Below are positions 25,606-35,315 of a stretch of DNA of 64,000 bases, in pieces (position 1 is the stretch's first letter; each line of letters begins with the position of its first letter). The position numbers and the translations under genes were made by a program. Location of the stretch: contig CAIVKH010000325.1 of assembly GCA_903906425.1 (NCBI GenBank), positions 38,920-102,919 of the forward strand, written 5' to 3'. The notes beneath the pieces are model-generated. The model searched no databases and had not been told where the DNA came from. It saw only the letters and a list, made by a program, of their open reading frames with translations. This DNA comes from an uncultured bacterium. Lineage in GTDB: Bacteria; Verrucomicrobiota; Kiritimatiellia; CAIVKH01.

Positions 25606-28319
25606 TCAACTTCACCTCGCCCGAATGGTTGCTGCTGGTTCCGCTCGCGATTTTTGCGGGGTGGTACTGGCGTCAGCTTCAACTGACGCGACCGCTGCGG
25701 GCGATTTGTCTCGGGCTGGTTTTGTTCCTGTTACTCGGTCCGCAACTTCGCCGGCAAAGTTCGGGACTTGATGTGATCGTGCTTCTCGATCGCTCAGCGT
25801 CGTGCGCGGATTTGGTTGAGCCGCGCGCGGCGGAAATTCAGGCGTTGCTCGAAAAATCGAAGGGCCGGAATGACCGTATTTTCTGGCTCGATTACGCCGA
25901 TCTCGTCCAGCCGCGCGAAGAAAAGACGATGGAAGATTTCACAGGCCGCCGGAATGAAACGCGGCTGAATCTTGCGATCCAGTTTGCGCTCGCTCGCGTG
26001 GATCAAAATCGTGCAACGCGGTTGCTCGCGGTGACCGACGGTTACAGCACGGAACCGCTGAGCGATGCGAATGAGCGATTACAGTCACAAGGCATTGCGC
26101 TCGATTACCGGCTTGTGACGCATCCCGGCGCCGCGGATTTTCGCGTGGCGTCGCTTGATCTTCCGATTCGCGTGCAGCGCGACGAGCCGTTTTTGATCGA
26201 GTCGGAAATCGAAGGCGAAGCGGATGCGACAGTCCCGTTCACAGTTTCGCGCGATGGCGTCGGGCTTGCAAAAGGCAGCGTACAGATTCGCGAGGGACAC
26301 GGGACGATTCGTTACACAGACCGGCTCGCGAGTTCCGGCGCGCATAAATACGAGGTGCGAATTCAGCCGGAGAAAGACGCTTTCCCCGGAAATAATCACG
26401 CGGATCGCTGGATCGAAAGCGTTGGCGGGCCGCGCGTGCTGCTTGTGACCGCATACGACAACGATCCGCTCGGGGCGGCGTTGCGCGGCCAGGGATTCGA
26501 AGTTGAAGTTGAAAACGAGCCGGCGCGTTTGAATGTCGGGCGATTGAGCGGCACGAAGGACGTCGTGTTGAACAATGTGCCGGCGTACGGCGTGCCGCAC
26601 GAATTTCTCGACGCTCTGGATTTCTATGTCCGCGGCCAGGGCGGCGGACTGCTGATGGCGGGCGGAAAATACAGCTTCGGTGCGGGCGGATATTTTCAGT
26701 CGCCTGTTGATCCGCTGCTTCCAGTCTCAATGGAACTCAAACAGGAGCACCGCAAGCTCGCGGTTGCGATGTCCATCGTGCTCGACCGTTCGGGAAGCAT
26801 GTCGTGCGGGGTTCCAGGTGGAGCATCAGGCCTCGTGAAAATGGATCTTGCCGACGAAGGTGCGGCGCGCGCGATTGAACTGCTGGGAAGTTCCGACACG
26901 GTCAGCCTGATTCCGGTGGATACGCAGCCGCACGTGCTCGTTCCGCAAACGCAGCTCGGGGATAACCGGGCGCAAATCGTCAACGCCGCGCGCCGAGTGC
27001 AAAGCCAGGGCGGCGGCATCTACATTCATTCGGGACTGACCACCGCGTGGAACCAGTTGAAGAAATCCGATCGCGGACAGAAACACATCATCCTGTTTGC
27101 CGACGCGAACGACTCGATCCAGGAAGGCGGCGATTACAAATCGCTGCTCGAAAAGATCACGAAGGATGACATCACGGTCAGCGTCATCGGCATGGGCACC
27201 GATCACGATCACGATTCGGAATTCCTGCGGCGGATTTCGGAGTGGGGCAAAGGTCGCATGTTCTTTGCGGAGGCCGGCAACCTGCCGGAGATTTTCGCGC
27301 AGGAAACTGTCGCGGTTTCGCGCTCCGCGTTTCTTGACGAGCCGACGCCGTTTCAAGCCACCGCAAGCTGGCTCGAACTCGCGGCGCGTCCGCTCAACTG
27401 GCTGAAGGCTGTTGACGGCTATAACCTCAGTTATCTCCGCGACGGCGCGACGGCAGCGGCGATTTCGGGCGACGAATACGCGGCGCCGCTCATCGCGTTC
27501 TGGCAGCGCGGACTCGGGCGCGTCGCGGCGGTTTCGTTTCCGCTCGGTGGAAAATATTCGGACAGTGTCCGCGGTTGGAACGGCTACGGCGATCTGAACC
27601 GCACGATGGCGCGATGGCTGATGGGCCGCGATACACCACCGGGTCTCGGTCTACGAACGTCGCGAGTCGGAACGGTGCTGCAAGTTGAATTGCTCTACGA
27701 CAAACGCTGGGAAGAGAAGATCGCGGTACGCGCACCGGAACTGGTCACGGTCGAAGGCGGCGGGAACAAAGTCTTCAATCACGTCTGGCAGCGGCTTGAA
27801 CCGGGACATTACGTCAGCACAATTTCGCTCGACGATGAGCGCTGGCTTCGCGGCGCGATTCAAGTCGGCGATGCGTCGCTGCCGTTCGGTCCGGTGAATG
27901 GCGGCAGTTCCGCCGAGTGGCAATTTGATCGCGCACGGCTGGCCGAATTAAAGCAAGTCAGCGCGCGCAGCGGCGGCGAAGAAAGAGTCGAACTTTCTTC
28001 GATCTGGAAATCGCCGCGGAAAAAGGAATTCGTGGACATCCGACCGCACGGTCTCACGCTTTTCCTGGTGCTGTTTCTGGTCGAGGCGCTGCTGACGCGA
28101 ACAGGCTGGACGATGCCGCGAATCGCCCGCGCAAAAGCAAACCGGCCGGAGCTGATGAAGCCAATCAACGTACAGCAATCAATGCCCGGCACTCAGCATT
28201 CGAAGATCGAGAAGCCGGCGCCAAGAGGTCAGCCATTCGCGCCGCCCAAGCCGCCATCCGGTACAGAACCGGCCAAACGACGCAGCGTGTTTGACCGGGC
28301 GAAACGCGGCGGGGCGTAG
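25602..28319 (+). CDS. VWA-domain / glutamine-amidotransferase-like membrane protein
   Basis: 905 aa; VIVLLDRSASCADLV, VAMSIVLDRSGSMSCG (MIDAS DxSxS), VNNVPAYGVPHEFLDALDFYVRGQGGGLLMAGGKYSFGAGGY. Confidence 0.85.
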   Translation: MINFTSPEWLLLVPLAIFAGWYWRQLQLTRPLRAICLGLVLFLLLGPQLRRQSSGLDVIVLLDRSASCADLVEPRAAEIQALLEKSKGRNDRIFWLDYADLVQPREEKTMEDFTGRRNETRLNLAIQFALARVDQNRATRLLAVTDGYSTEPLSDANERLQSQGIALDYRLVTHPGAADFRVASLDLPIRVQRDEPFLIESEIEGEADATVPFTVSRDGVGLAKGSVQIREGHGTIRYTDRLASSGAHKYEVRIQPEKDAFPGNNHADRWIESVGGPRVLLVTAYDNDPLGAALRGQGFEVEVENEPARLNVGRLSGTKDVVLNNVPAYGVPHEFLDALDFYVRGQGGGLLMAGGKYSFGAGGYFQSPVDPLLPVSMELKQEHRKLAVAMSIVLDRSGSMSCGVPGGASGLVKMDLADEGAARAIELLGSSDTVSLIPVDTQPHVLVPQTQLGDNRAQIVNAARRVQSQGGGIYIHSGLTTAWNQLKKSDRGQKHIILFADANDSIQEGGDYKSLLEKITKDDITVSVIGMGTDHDHDSEFLRRISEWGKGRMFFAEAGNLPEIFAQETVAVSRSAFLDEPTPFQATASWLELAARPLNWLKAVDGYNLSYLRDGATAAAISGDEYAAPLIAFWQRGLGRVAAVSFPLGGKYSDSVRGWNGYGDLNRTMARWLMGRDTPPGLGLRTSRVGTVLQVELLYDKRWEEKIAVRAPELVTVEGGGNKVFNHVWQRLEPGHYVSTISLDDERWLRGAIQVGDASLPFGPVNGGSSAEWQFDRARLAELKQVSARSGGEERVELSSIWKSPRKKEFVDIRPHGLTLFLVLFLVEALLTRTGWTMPRIARAKANRPELMKPINVQQSMPGTQHSKIEKPAPRGQPFAPPKPPSGTEPAKRRSVFDRAKRGGA

Positions 28320-28390
28320 CTACGGCTGCTGGCTTGCGCCCGGCGAAGTGAATGTCTAGTTTCCGCGAACTTTCAACCAAACTGGAAAAT

Positions 28391-29569
28391 ATGACCGAAC
28401 ATTTTTCAACCAGACTTTCAGTGGCCGGATTCTCTTTCGCCGCGGCGGGAATGCTCGCGCTGTCAGGCTGCAGCGAAAAACGCGAACAGGCGACGCAACC
28501 GGAAGCAAAGCCGGTCGCGCAGGCGGCTGCGCCGGCGATCAAGCAGCCGCCGAGCGTGGTGGCGAAGCCGGAAGATAAGCCGTCGAAGGTGAGTTCGCTG
28601 GCGGCGTATTACCACTTCGACGAAGCGGACGGCGCGGCGGCGGCGGATTCATCGGGCGGCGATCATGCCGGGCGGCTCAACGGCGGCGTGACGGCGGGCA
28701 TTGAAGGAATGGTCAAACTCGCCGCGGAGTTCAGCCGCTCGCGCGACGGGCAGATCACGGTTTTGAAGCCGCTGAATTTCACCGCGAATACCGCGACGAT
28801 CGTGGCGTGGGTGAAGCGACATGGGCCGCAGAGTCCAAACGCCGCGGTTGTTTTCTGCCGCGGTGGCGACACGGTAGCCGGGCTGCTTTTCGGGGCGGCA
28901 AGCGAATTGAGCTACGCGTGGGGCAGCGAACAGACAACTGCGGAGTGGCGGTCCGGACTTGCGCCGCCTGATGGCGTGTGGACGTTCGTCGCGCTGGTGG
29001 TCGAGCCGGCGAAGGCAACGATGTATCTAGGAATTCCCGGCGGGCCGTTGCGCTCCTGCGAGCATGTCGCCGCGCATGAACCGGTGGAATTCAGCAGCGC
29101 GCTGACGATTGGCCGCGATCCGATTCTCGGCAGCGGCTTCGATGGCAGTCTCGATGAACTCGGCATCTGGAAAAATTCGATGTCGCGAGAGGAGATCGAA
29201 AGACTTTTTGCCGTCGGCCAGAAACTCGCCGCAGCCGCGCGCGCGGGCGGCGGAGCCGCCACCGCTACGGTGTCGGCCGAAAACCACGGTGCATCGCAGC
29301 AACCGAGAAATTCCGCCGGCTGGAGCGATCCGGAATTCAACAGGGCGGTCGCGCTTTACAACGACGCGCAGTCTGCCTACATAAGTTTTTTGAACACGCG
29401 GCAAAACCCCGCGGTGCTCAAGCGCATCCAGGACAACATGGGCGTTTGTGTTGATACCTTTGAACGTTGCAAGAAGCACGCGCCAGCGGGGCTTGACATG
29501 CAGGAATACATCGACCGCTGCAACAAACTCACATTTCAGGTCCAGGGCACCCGGCAACTTAGCCCGTAG
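28391..29569 (+). CDS. LamG-like (concanavalin A-like) lipoprotein
   Basis: Lipobox LALSGC; YYHFDEADGAAAADSSGGDHAGRLNGGV..., FDGSLDELGIWKNSMSREEIERLF typical of LamG; shares C-terminal domain with 43785-44465. Confidence 0.8.
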   Translation: MTEHFSTRLSVAGFSFAAAGMLALSGCSEKREQATQPEAKPVAQAAAPAIKQPPSVVAKPEDKPSKVSSLAAYYHFDEADGAAAADSSGGDHAGRLNGGVTAGIEGMVKLAAEFSRSRDGQITVLKPLNFTANTATIVAWVKRHGPQSPNAAVVFCRGGDTVAGLLFGAASELSYAWGSEQTTAEWRSGLAPPDGVWTFVALVVEPAKATMYLGIPGGPLRSCEHVAAHEPVEFSSALTIGRDPILGSGFDGSLDELGIWKNSMSREEIERLFAVGQKLAAAARAGGGAATATVSAENHGASQQPRNSAGWSDPEFNRAVALYNDAQSAYISFLNTRQNPAVLKRIQDNMGVCVDTFERCKKHAPAGLDMQEYIDRCNKLTFQVQGTRQLSP

Positions 29570-29719
29570 TCTCGTTTCACGCGGCGGAGTTCCAGCACTT
29601 CCGTTGAAGGTTCCGGATCCTTGCCCGGAACGCGACGGCTATTTCGTCATTGATGACCAAGTGCCGGAGGGAGCTTCGCGGCATTTGCCACGGCGGATTT
29701 TTTCGCTAGAGTCCGCCGC

Positions 29720-30214
29720 ATGAAATTTCGCCAGTCCGAAACGAAAATCATGCCACGCGCCGCGATGCTCGCCGAACGCGAGCGGTTGAGGAGAACCGGA
29801 AAGAAAGTCGTTTTCACAAACGGCTGCTTCGACATCGTCCACGCCGGCCATGCGTCGACGATGGCTTTCGCGAAGCAGCAGGGCGATTTCTTGATCGTCG
29901 GATTGAACAGCGACGCATCGGTGCGCCGGCTCAAGGGGGACAAGCGGCCGGTTGTTGCCGAACGGCACCGCGCTGCGCTCATCGCCGCGTTCGAGTCCGT
30001 GGATTACGTCGTGCTCTTCGACGAAACCGAAGTGGACACGCTCGTCGGCGAACTGAAGCCGGACGTTCTTGTGAAGGGAATGGATTGCGCTGGAAATATC
30101 GTCGGCCGTGAACATGTCGAAGTCTACGGCGGCAAAGTCGTCGCCGCTCCGTTCGTCGAAGGACTTTCGACGAGCAACATCATCGCGAAGATTCTCGACG
30201 CGTACAAAAGTTGA
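29720..30214 (+). CDS. rfaE2: D-glycero-beta-D-manno-heptose 1-phosphate adenylyltransferase
   Basis: KKVVFTNGCFDIVHAGHASTMAFAKQQGDFLIVGLNSDASVRRLKGDKRPVVAERHRAALIAAFESVDYVVLFDE. Confidence 0.9.
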   Translation: MKFRQSETKIMPRAAMLAERERLRRTGKKVVFTNGCFDIVHAGHASTMAFAKQQGDFLIVGLNSDASVRRLKGDKRPVVAERHRAALIAAFESVDYVVLFDETEVDTLVGELKPDVLVKGMDCAGNIVGREHVEVYGGKVVAAPFVEGLSTSNIIAKILDAYKS

Positions 30215-30217
30215 TCG

Positions 30218-31321
30218 CTACTTCGCCAGCGCGCGGAACAAATGGAGAAGGAAGTCGCGGTTGTCTATCGAAACGTAGCGCATCGTGCCGCCCATGCGGC
30301 TGAAGGTTTTGTTGTAGCGCAGATAGTAATCCGGGTTGTCTTGCGGCGGTTCGCCTTTCGTCCAGTCCCACGATGATTTCGCGAGGTCGGCGACGACGAT
30401 GAAGTGGTTCTGAATCCGTTCGCCGCGCTGGATCGCGACGTTCTGCGTGATCGAAAGCGATTTCTCGTAAACCATCGGCGACATGACGGCGGAGCCGAGC
30501 GAGATGTACACGCCGTCGGTCAGCCGGCTGACGGATTCGGCGAAGGTGAGGAAGTCGCGCTCGGCGGCGCGGCCGAGGCAGGCGCAACGATTCATCGGAT
30601 GATTGTAAATGATGTCATGACCGATCATCGGGTGACCGGTGAGCGGAATTTTTTTCGCGAACGCCGCAGCCTGCACGCTGAAATTCTTGTGACGGTGCGG
30701 CACGGAGAATTTTCCGGCGGGCAGTTTGAATTCCTTGACGATGGCGAGCATGTCGGCAGCGGCGGCGGCGCGCTCGGGATTTGAATCGAGCTCGCGTTTC
30801 ACTTCGTCGCGGAGCTGATCCTGCGACGGAATTTCGAGGCCTTCGTTTGTGATGAATGCGCCGAGCGATTCGCCGTAGCCGAGACCGTTGCATGCGCCGA
30901 CGTTGAGCGCGAGGTTGATGTTGAATCCGGTTTCCTGCCAGTTGCCGAATTGCCCGCGCGAAACGTAATGCGCCACATCTTCGCCGCTCTGTCCCTGAAA
31001 CGCGAATTCCCAATCGTGAATGATGCCCGCGCCGTTCGTGGCAAGATGCGTGAGCCATCCGTCGTTGATGAGCCGGATGAGCACCGGCGCGAGTCCGTTC
31101 TTGATAGTGTGTGCGCCGAACGAAAGCATCACGGGTCGACCAGCTTTCCGCGCGCGGACGATTCGTTCCACAAGTTCCGCCATCAGGCGCTGTGCCGGTT
31201 CGAAAATCGCGCGCGGCTCATCGGCGGCGGAAACGCGGATGGTTTCGAAGACGAGTTTGTTTTTCCGCTGCGCGAGCGGAAGCATCTGGACTTTTGTACG
31301 GTCAAATTTCGGATATGGCAT
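30218..31321 (-). CDS. Conserved hypothetical, possibly deoxyhypusine-synthase-like
   Basis: HLATNGAGIIHDWEFAFQGQSGEDVAHYVSRGQFGNWQETGFNINLAL; start taken at MPYPKFDRTKVQ. Confidence 0.6.
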   Translation of the reverse strand: MPYPKFDRTKVQMLPLAQRKNKLVFETIRVSAADEPRAIFEPAQRLMAELVERIVRARKAGRPVMLSFGAHTIKNGLAPVLIRLINDGWLTHLATNGAGIIHDWEFAFQGQSGEDVAHYVSRGQFGNWQETGFNINLALNVGACNGLGYGESLGAFITNEGLEIPSQDQLRDEVKRELDSNPERAAAAADMLAIVKEFKLPAGKFSVPHRHKNFSVQAAAFAKKIPLTGHPMIGHDIIYNHPMNRCACLGRAAERDFLTFAESVSRLTDGVYISLGSAVMSPMVYEKSLSITQNVAIQRGERIQNHFIVVADLAKSSWDWTKGEPPQDNPDYYLRYNKTFSRMGGTMRYVSIDNRDFLLHLFRALAK

Positions 31322-31425
31322 GGCGCGCAGAATACGCCGCGCGCTGAAATTACCGAAAACAAAAAAATCCAAATGTCCGCGATCTTCGGGTAGAAGTCCG
31401 GTTGAGAAGGTTCTGCGAGGAATAG

Positions 31426-32271
31426 ATGGGCGAAAATCTGGAAGATCGTATCGAGAGGATTCAGCGGTGGGTGATGTTCGCGCTGGCCGCCACAACGCCT
31501 TTTGCGTGCTGGCTGGTGTGGCATGGCCGGTTGCTTGCCGGACGCGGGCCGACGATGGGATGGATCATCTTCGTGCCGATTGCATTTGTTGACGCGACGC
31601 TGGCCGGGTTGTTCGCGTTGATCGCCTACCCCGGTTCGGCGCGCAGATTTTTCGTGAAGAATCCCATCATCTCCCGCTCGTACCAACTGCCCGCCGACAT
31701 GCTGTCGTGGTCGCAAGCGACCGAGAAACGGATGAGATCGCTGGGGTTCACTTTGCGAATCTCCCCGGTTTCGGGCGACATTGAATTCACACGCTTCAAG
31801 GATGGAATGGCGGGGTTTCTCAACCTGACGTTCGAGGGCCTGCTGACGTTCAACGCCACCACGATGCCGCCGGTCGCGGAGATTTCGATCAGCCTGAAGG
31901 ACACACTGGTTTTCGATTCGTCGGAATCGCGGCATCTCGAAATGATGGCCGATTTCATCGCCGGCCAGCGCGATGATTTACCGATCCGCGTCTATCCCGC
32001 CTTGGTCAGCTCATCGGTTCTCGGTCTTTTCATCGCGATACTTTTTCTTGCGCTGCATCCCGTCTGGCCCGCTGCGCCGTTGTGGATTTCGGAACGTCTC
32101 TCGGTCATCTCGGCGGGATGCGCTGCGATCGGACTTTTCCAGATGTTCTCGAAACGGCAGCAGCAGTTCATCGGATTCACCAACGGATTCCTCTGCGTAT
32201 TCTGCGGGGCCGCCCTGTGGCTGGCCTTCATGGCCGTTCTGGCTGTGTCGCGCATGGCGGCAATGCGCTGA
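31426..32271 (+). CDS. Membrane hypothetical protein
   Basis: 281 aa with N- and C-terminal TM pairs. Confidence 0.65.
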   Translation: MGENLEDRIERIQRWVMFALAATTPFACWLVWHGRLLAGRGPTMGWIIFVPIAFVDATLAGLFALIAYPGSARRFFVKNPIISRSYQLPADMLSWSQATEKRMRSLGFTLRISPVSGDIEFTRFKDGMAGFLNLTFEGLLTFNATTMPPVAEISISLKDTLVFDSSESRHLEMMADFIAGQRDDLPIRVYPALVSSSVLGLFIAILFLALHPVWPAAPLWISERLSVISAGCAAIGLFQMFSKRQQQFIGFTNGFLCVFCGAALWLAFMAVLAVSRMAAMR

Positions 32272-32313
32272 CAGCGAAACATCGTGTGTCCGCCTCCCGA
32301 TCGCAGTGTCAAC

Positions 32314-32361
32314 TTCCAATGATTGGAAATTTCCGCAGCCGGTCTTTTCCAATCATTGGAA
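32314..32361. repeat. Paired-dyad element, copy 8 (33-bp spacing)
   Basis: Dyads centred 32321 and 32354. Confidence 0.97.
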
Positions 32362-32382
32362 AGTTTGCAGAGCGCCGCCGGG

Positions 32383-33195
32383 TCACTTCGCCGTTTGCGA
32401 TGCGAGATATTCGGAGATGGTCAGGAAGCGGCAGCCTTGACCGCGAAGATAAAGGACCGCCTTTTTGAAATTTTCGAAACGGGCGTCGTCCCACTGATTC
32501 GGGTGGCCCTGAACGGCGACGTACGGCAGCGTGGCGCGCTTCTTTTCGAAATCTTCTTTTACCTTGTCGGGATTCGGCACGAAGAGCGGAACTTCGAGAT
32601 TCATCAGCCGCTGGATGACGACCTTGTCGGTCTTGACGCCCTTCGGCGCGTCATAAAACCACACGGCCTTGATCTGCGGAAACTGTTTCAGCGCCTCGTA
32701 GGTCGTTCCGTCGAGATGCGTCGAGTGCGGCCCGAATGCGGCCATGTCCACTCCGAGCTTCTCCTTCACGAGCGCGATTGATTTCTCAAACATCGCGGCC
32801 TGGTCTTCGACGGTGCCGCCTTCATTTTCCGCCTTCCGCGTTCCGACTTTCATCGCATCGGGAATGCCGCGGCTATAGTAACCGTGGTCCCAGATTTCGA
32901 TGCAGCCGCTCGCGACGCGCTGCTTGATCCAGTTGCAATAAGCGGGGCAGTCACCTTCGAGCGAGTCGGCGAGGATGCCGAGCGATGCATGGATCTTTTC
33001 GGCTTCGAGAAAATCCACCAGTTTCTGCCAGCGCGCCGAGACCGTCACGTTGTCGCCTTTTTGGCGCACGAGATCGTCGAGCTTGAGCATCACCACCGGC
33101 GCGGGCGCGGAATCTTTTTCAGCGGACACGGCAAATTGAACCGCCGCGCCGGCGAGCGCCGCAGCGAAAAACCATCGGAGATTTTTTCTTTTCAT
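32383..33195 (-). CDS. Polysaccharide-deacetylase-like protein
   Basis: VVMLKLDDLV, IEIWDHGYYSRG, AFGPHSTHLDGTTYEAL, VQGHPNQWDD; start taken at MKRKNLRWFF. Confidence 0.75.
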   Translation of the reverse strand: MKRKNLRWFFAAALAGAAVQFAVSAEKDSAPAPVVMLKLDDLVRQKGDNVTVSARWQKLVDFLEAEKIHASLGILADSLEGDCPAYCNWIKQRVASGCIEIWDHGYYSRGIPDAMKVGTRKAENEGGTVEDQAAMFEKSIALVKEKLGVDMAAFGPHSTHLDGTTYEALKQFPQIKAVWFYDAPKGVKTDKVVIQRLMNLEVPLFVPNPDKVKEDFEKKRATLPYVAVQGHPNQWDDARFENFKKAVLYLRGQGCRFLTISEYLASQTAK

Positions 33196-33224
33196 GCGGC
33201 GCAGAATATCACCCGCCCGCAAAC

Positions 33225-33271
33225 TTCCAATGATTGGAAATTCCGATCGCGCATTTTTCCAATGATTGGAA
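33225..33271. repeat. Paired-dyad element, copy 9
   Basis: Dyads centred 33232 and 33264. Confidence 0.97.
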
Positions 33272-33368
33272 GTTCGCAAATCGGCTCGATTCGATGCGGC
33301 GGATCGGATAAAAGAATTCGTGTCGGAGCGCGGGACAATTTCACGGCTTCAAAAGGTGGAGGACGGCA

Positions 33369-35147
33369 ATGAAAAAGTTTGTGGCGTTTTTTGCGATCAT
33401 GCTTACAGCCGGTGTCGCGCAGGCGACCATTGATCTGACGAATTCGGCCTTCTTCATTTCGCACGGACTCACGCCGGACAGGGATGTGACCATCAACGGA
33501 GACACCGGCTTTCTCGCGCATTACACGGGGCTGAACCATCCGGCGGCGCTGAAGAAATATTGTTTTGTGCTGCGGGGCAGCCCGTACAGCCAGGGCTATC
33601 AGGCGGCCGCGCTGTGGCCCGCCGCGACGCACGAGATGCTGACGCTGTTCATGAGGCGCGTGGCGCTCAGCGAGTTCGAATCAATCGGAATTTCGCCGCC
33701 ACCGGGCAGCCCGGCGGAGGACCGGCTCTGGCAGTGGATTTATTCGACGGCACTCGGCTACGCGAAACAGACGGAGCCCATCCTGCCGGCGAGCCTCACC
33801 GACGAATTCCGCGGCGTGGCCGACGGCGTGCGCGCGGCGGGCTACACGGATGTCGGCTACGACGACGTGCTGATGCTCAATCAGGGGTTGGACGGAATCT
33901 TCTTCATTCTCGCCGAACTGCTCGGAAGAGTGCCGGATCAGAAGGCGAACGCGAAGGCCGTCGCGAGTTTCAAGGCGCTGGTGCAGAAAACGCCCGAACT
34001 GAAATCCGCGGTGGAATTTCGCGGCGACCGCGTGTTCATCCGCGGCATCCAGCCCGACACGATCAAGCCGCCGCGTTTCGGCTGCAACGAATTCGTCATC
34101 GGCGGCGCGGCGACGGCGACCGGCGAAACTTTTCACGGCCGCGATTTCATGTTCAACACCGCCGATGTTTATCAGAAATATGTCTCGGTCATGATTCATC
34201 TGCCGACCGCGACGGGCGCGCGGGCCTTCGCATCCATCGCGCCGCCCTCATTTGTCGGACAGACCACCGGCATCAACATTGACGGCGTTTCCGTCGGGCA
34301 GGACATCTGCCAGGGCGCGGCCTACGGAACGAACGTCGCGTTCGGCTGCCTGCTGATTGCGCGGCGGGTGCTGGAATATTCGGCGAACGTGCGCGATGCC
34401 GTCACCGTCGTGCGCAGTTCGCCGCGCGGCGTGCCGTGGAAATTCATCGTGGCCGGCAGCGTGGCCGATCCGGAATACGGCTGCGGCGCGGTGCTCGACG
34501 CGTTCGCCAATTCGCCCGGCTACAACGGCCCGAACTGCCTGCCCGCCTGGCAGCAAAATAACTTGCGGCGCGAGATCGCGCTGCTGGGCAACGGCGACAT
34601 GCCGGTGAACGGCATCATGGTTCGCAGCGCAAAGTGGATCATGCCGCAGCAATTCGTGGGCATCGGCCGCACGCTCCAGATTCCGAATCCGTTTTTCCCG
34701 GACCTGCCGCGATGGAATATCGGAATTTATTTTCCGGACCAGATCGAGACCGATGACAACATCGTCGCGGCGGCCAATCACTTCATCATTCCGCGCGCCC
34801 GCTTCAGCCAGTTTGATCCGGTCGTGTGGGCGCTCTACGGCCCGACCGGCGCGCTCGCCGACAGCGTGTGGCGCTACGAAACGATGCTGTATTCGATCCT
34901 CGGCCACCGCGGCGCGATCCAATATTTCGGCGCCGATCCGGAAATACCCGCCGAAGGCTCCGCCGGCTGGCTCATTGATTTTCTCAACACGAGCCGCTGC
35001 GATTATTATCACGGCGGCGTGGTCGTCGAGGGCCACCACGCGATCATGAACAATTCGACGCGCACGATCAAAGCGCTGTTCGGCCACATGAGCGATCCGT
35101 GGGTCGGCGCGGACCTGGCCGTCTTCGTGAAATTTTTCACGCCGTAG
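33369..35147 (+). CDS. C45-type autoproteolytic acyltransferase / phospholipase B-like Ntn hydrolase
   Basis: 592 aa, signal peptide; RFGCNEFVIGGAATATGETFHGRDFMFN... ; VGQTTGINIDGVSVGQDICQGAAYGTNVAFGCLLIARRVLE. Confidence 0.68.
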   Translation: MKKFVAFFAIMLTAGVAQATIDLTNSAFFISHGLTPDRDVTINGDTGFLAHYTGLNHPAALKKYCFVLRGSPYSQGYQAAALWPAATHEMLTLFMRRVALSEFESIGISPPPGSPAEDRLWQWIYSTALGYAKQTEPILPASLTDEFRGVADGVRAAGYTDVGYDDVLMLNQGLDGIFFILAELLGRVPDQKANAKAVASFKALVQKTPELKSAVEFRGDRVFIRGIQPDTIKPPRFGCNEFVIGGAATATGETFHGRDFMFNTADVYQKYVSVMIHLPTATGARAFASIAPPSFVGQTTGINIDGVSVGQDICQGAAYGTNVAFGCLLIARRVLEYSANVRDAVTVVRSSPRGVPWKFIVAGSVADPEYGCGAVLDAFANSPGYNGPNCLPAWQQNNLRREIALLGNGDMPVNGIMVRSAKWIMPQQFVGIGRTLQIPNPFFPDLPRWNIGIYFPDQIETDDNIVAAANHFIIPRARFSQFDPVVWALYGPTGALADSVWRYETMLYSILGHRGAIQYFGADPEIPAEGSAGWLIDFLNTSRCDYYHGGVVVEGHHAIMNNSTRTIKALFGHMSDPWVGADLAVFVKFFTP

Positions 35148-35173
35148 CGCCGCCGCTCGCGCCGCGCGGTGGC

Positions 35174-35220
35174 TTCCAATGATTGGAAACTGGCGCGGCG
35201 CAAACTTCCAATCATTGGAA
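35174..35220. repeat. Paired-dyad element, copy 10
   Basis: Dyads centred 35181 and 35213. Confidence 0.97.
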
Positions 35221-35315
35221 AATCTTTGCGCCGGCCGGTGTTTTTGCGTCGTTTCTCCGGCGCGGCCCTGCTATTGTCACTGCACTTTTGCTGATTGTTT
35301 CTAAGGAACACGCCC

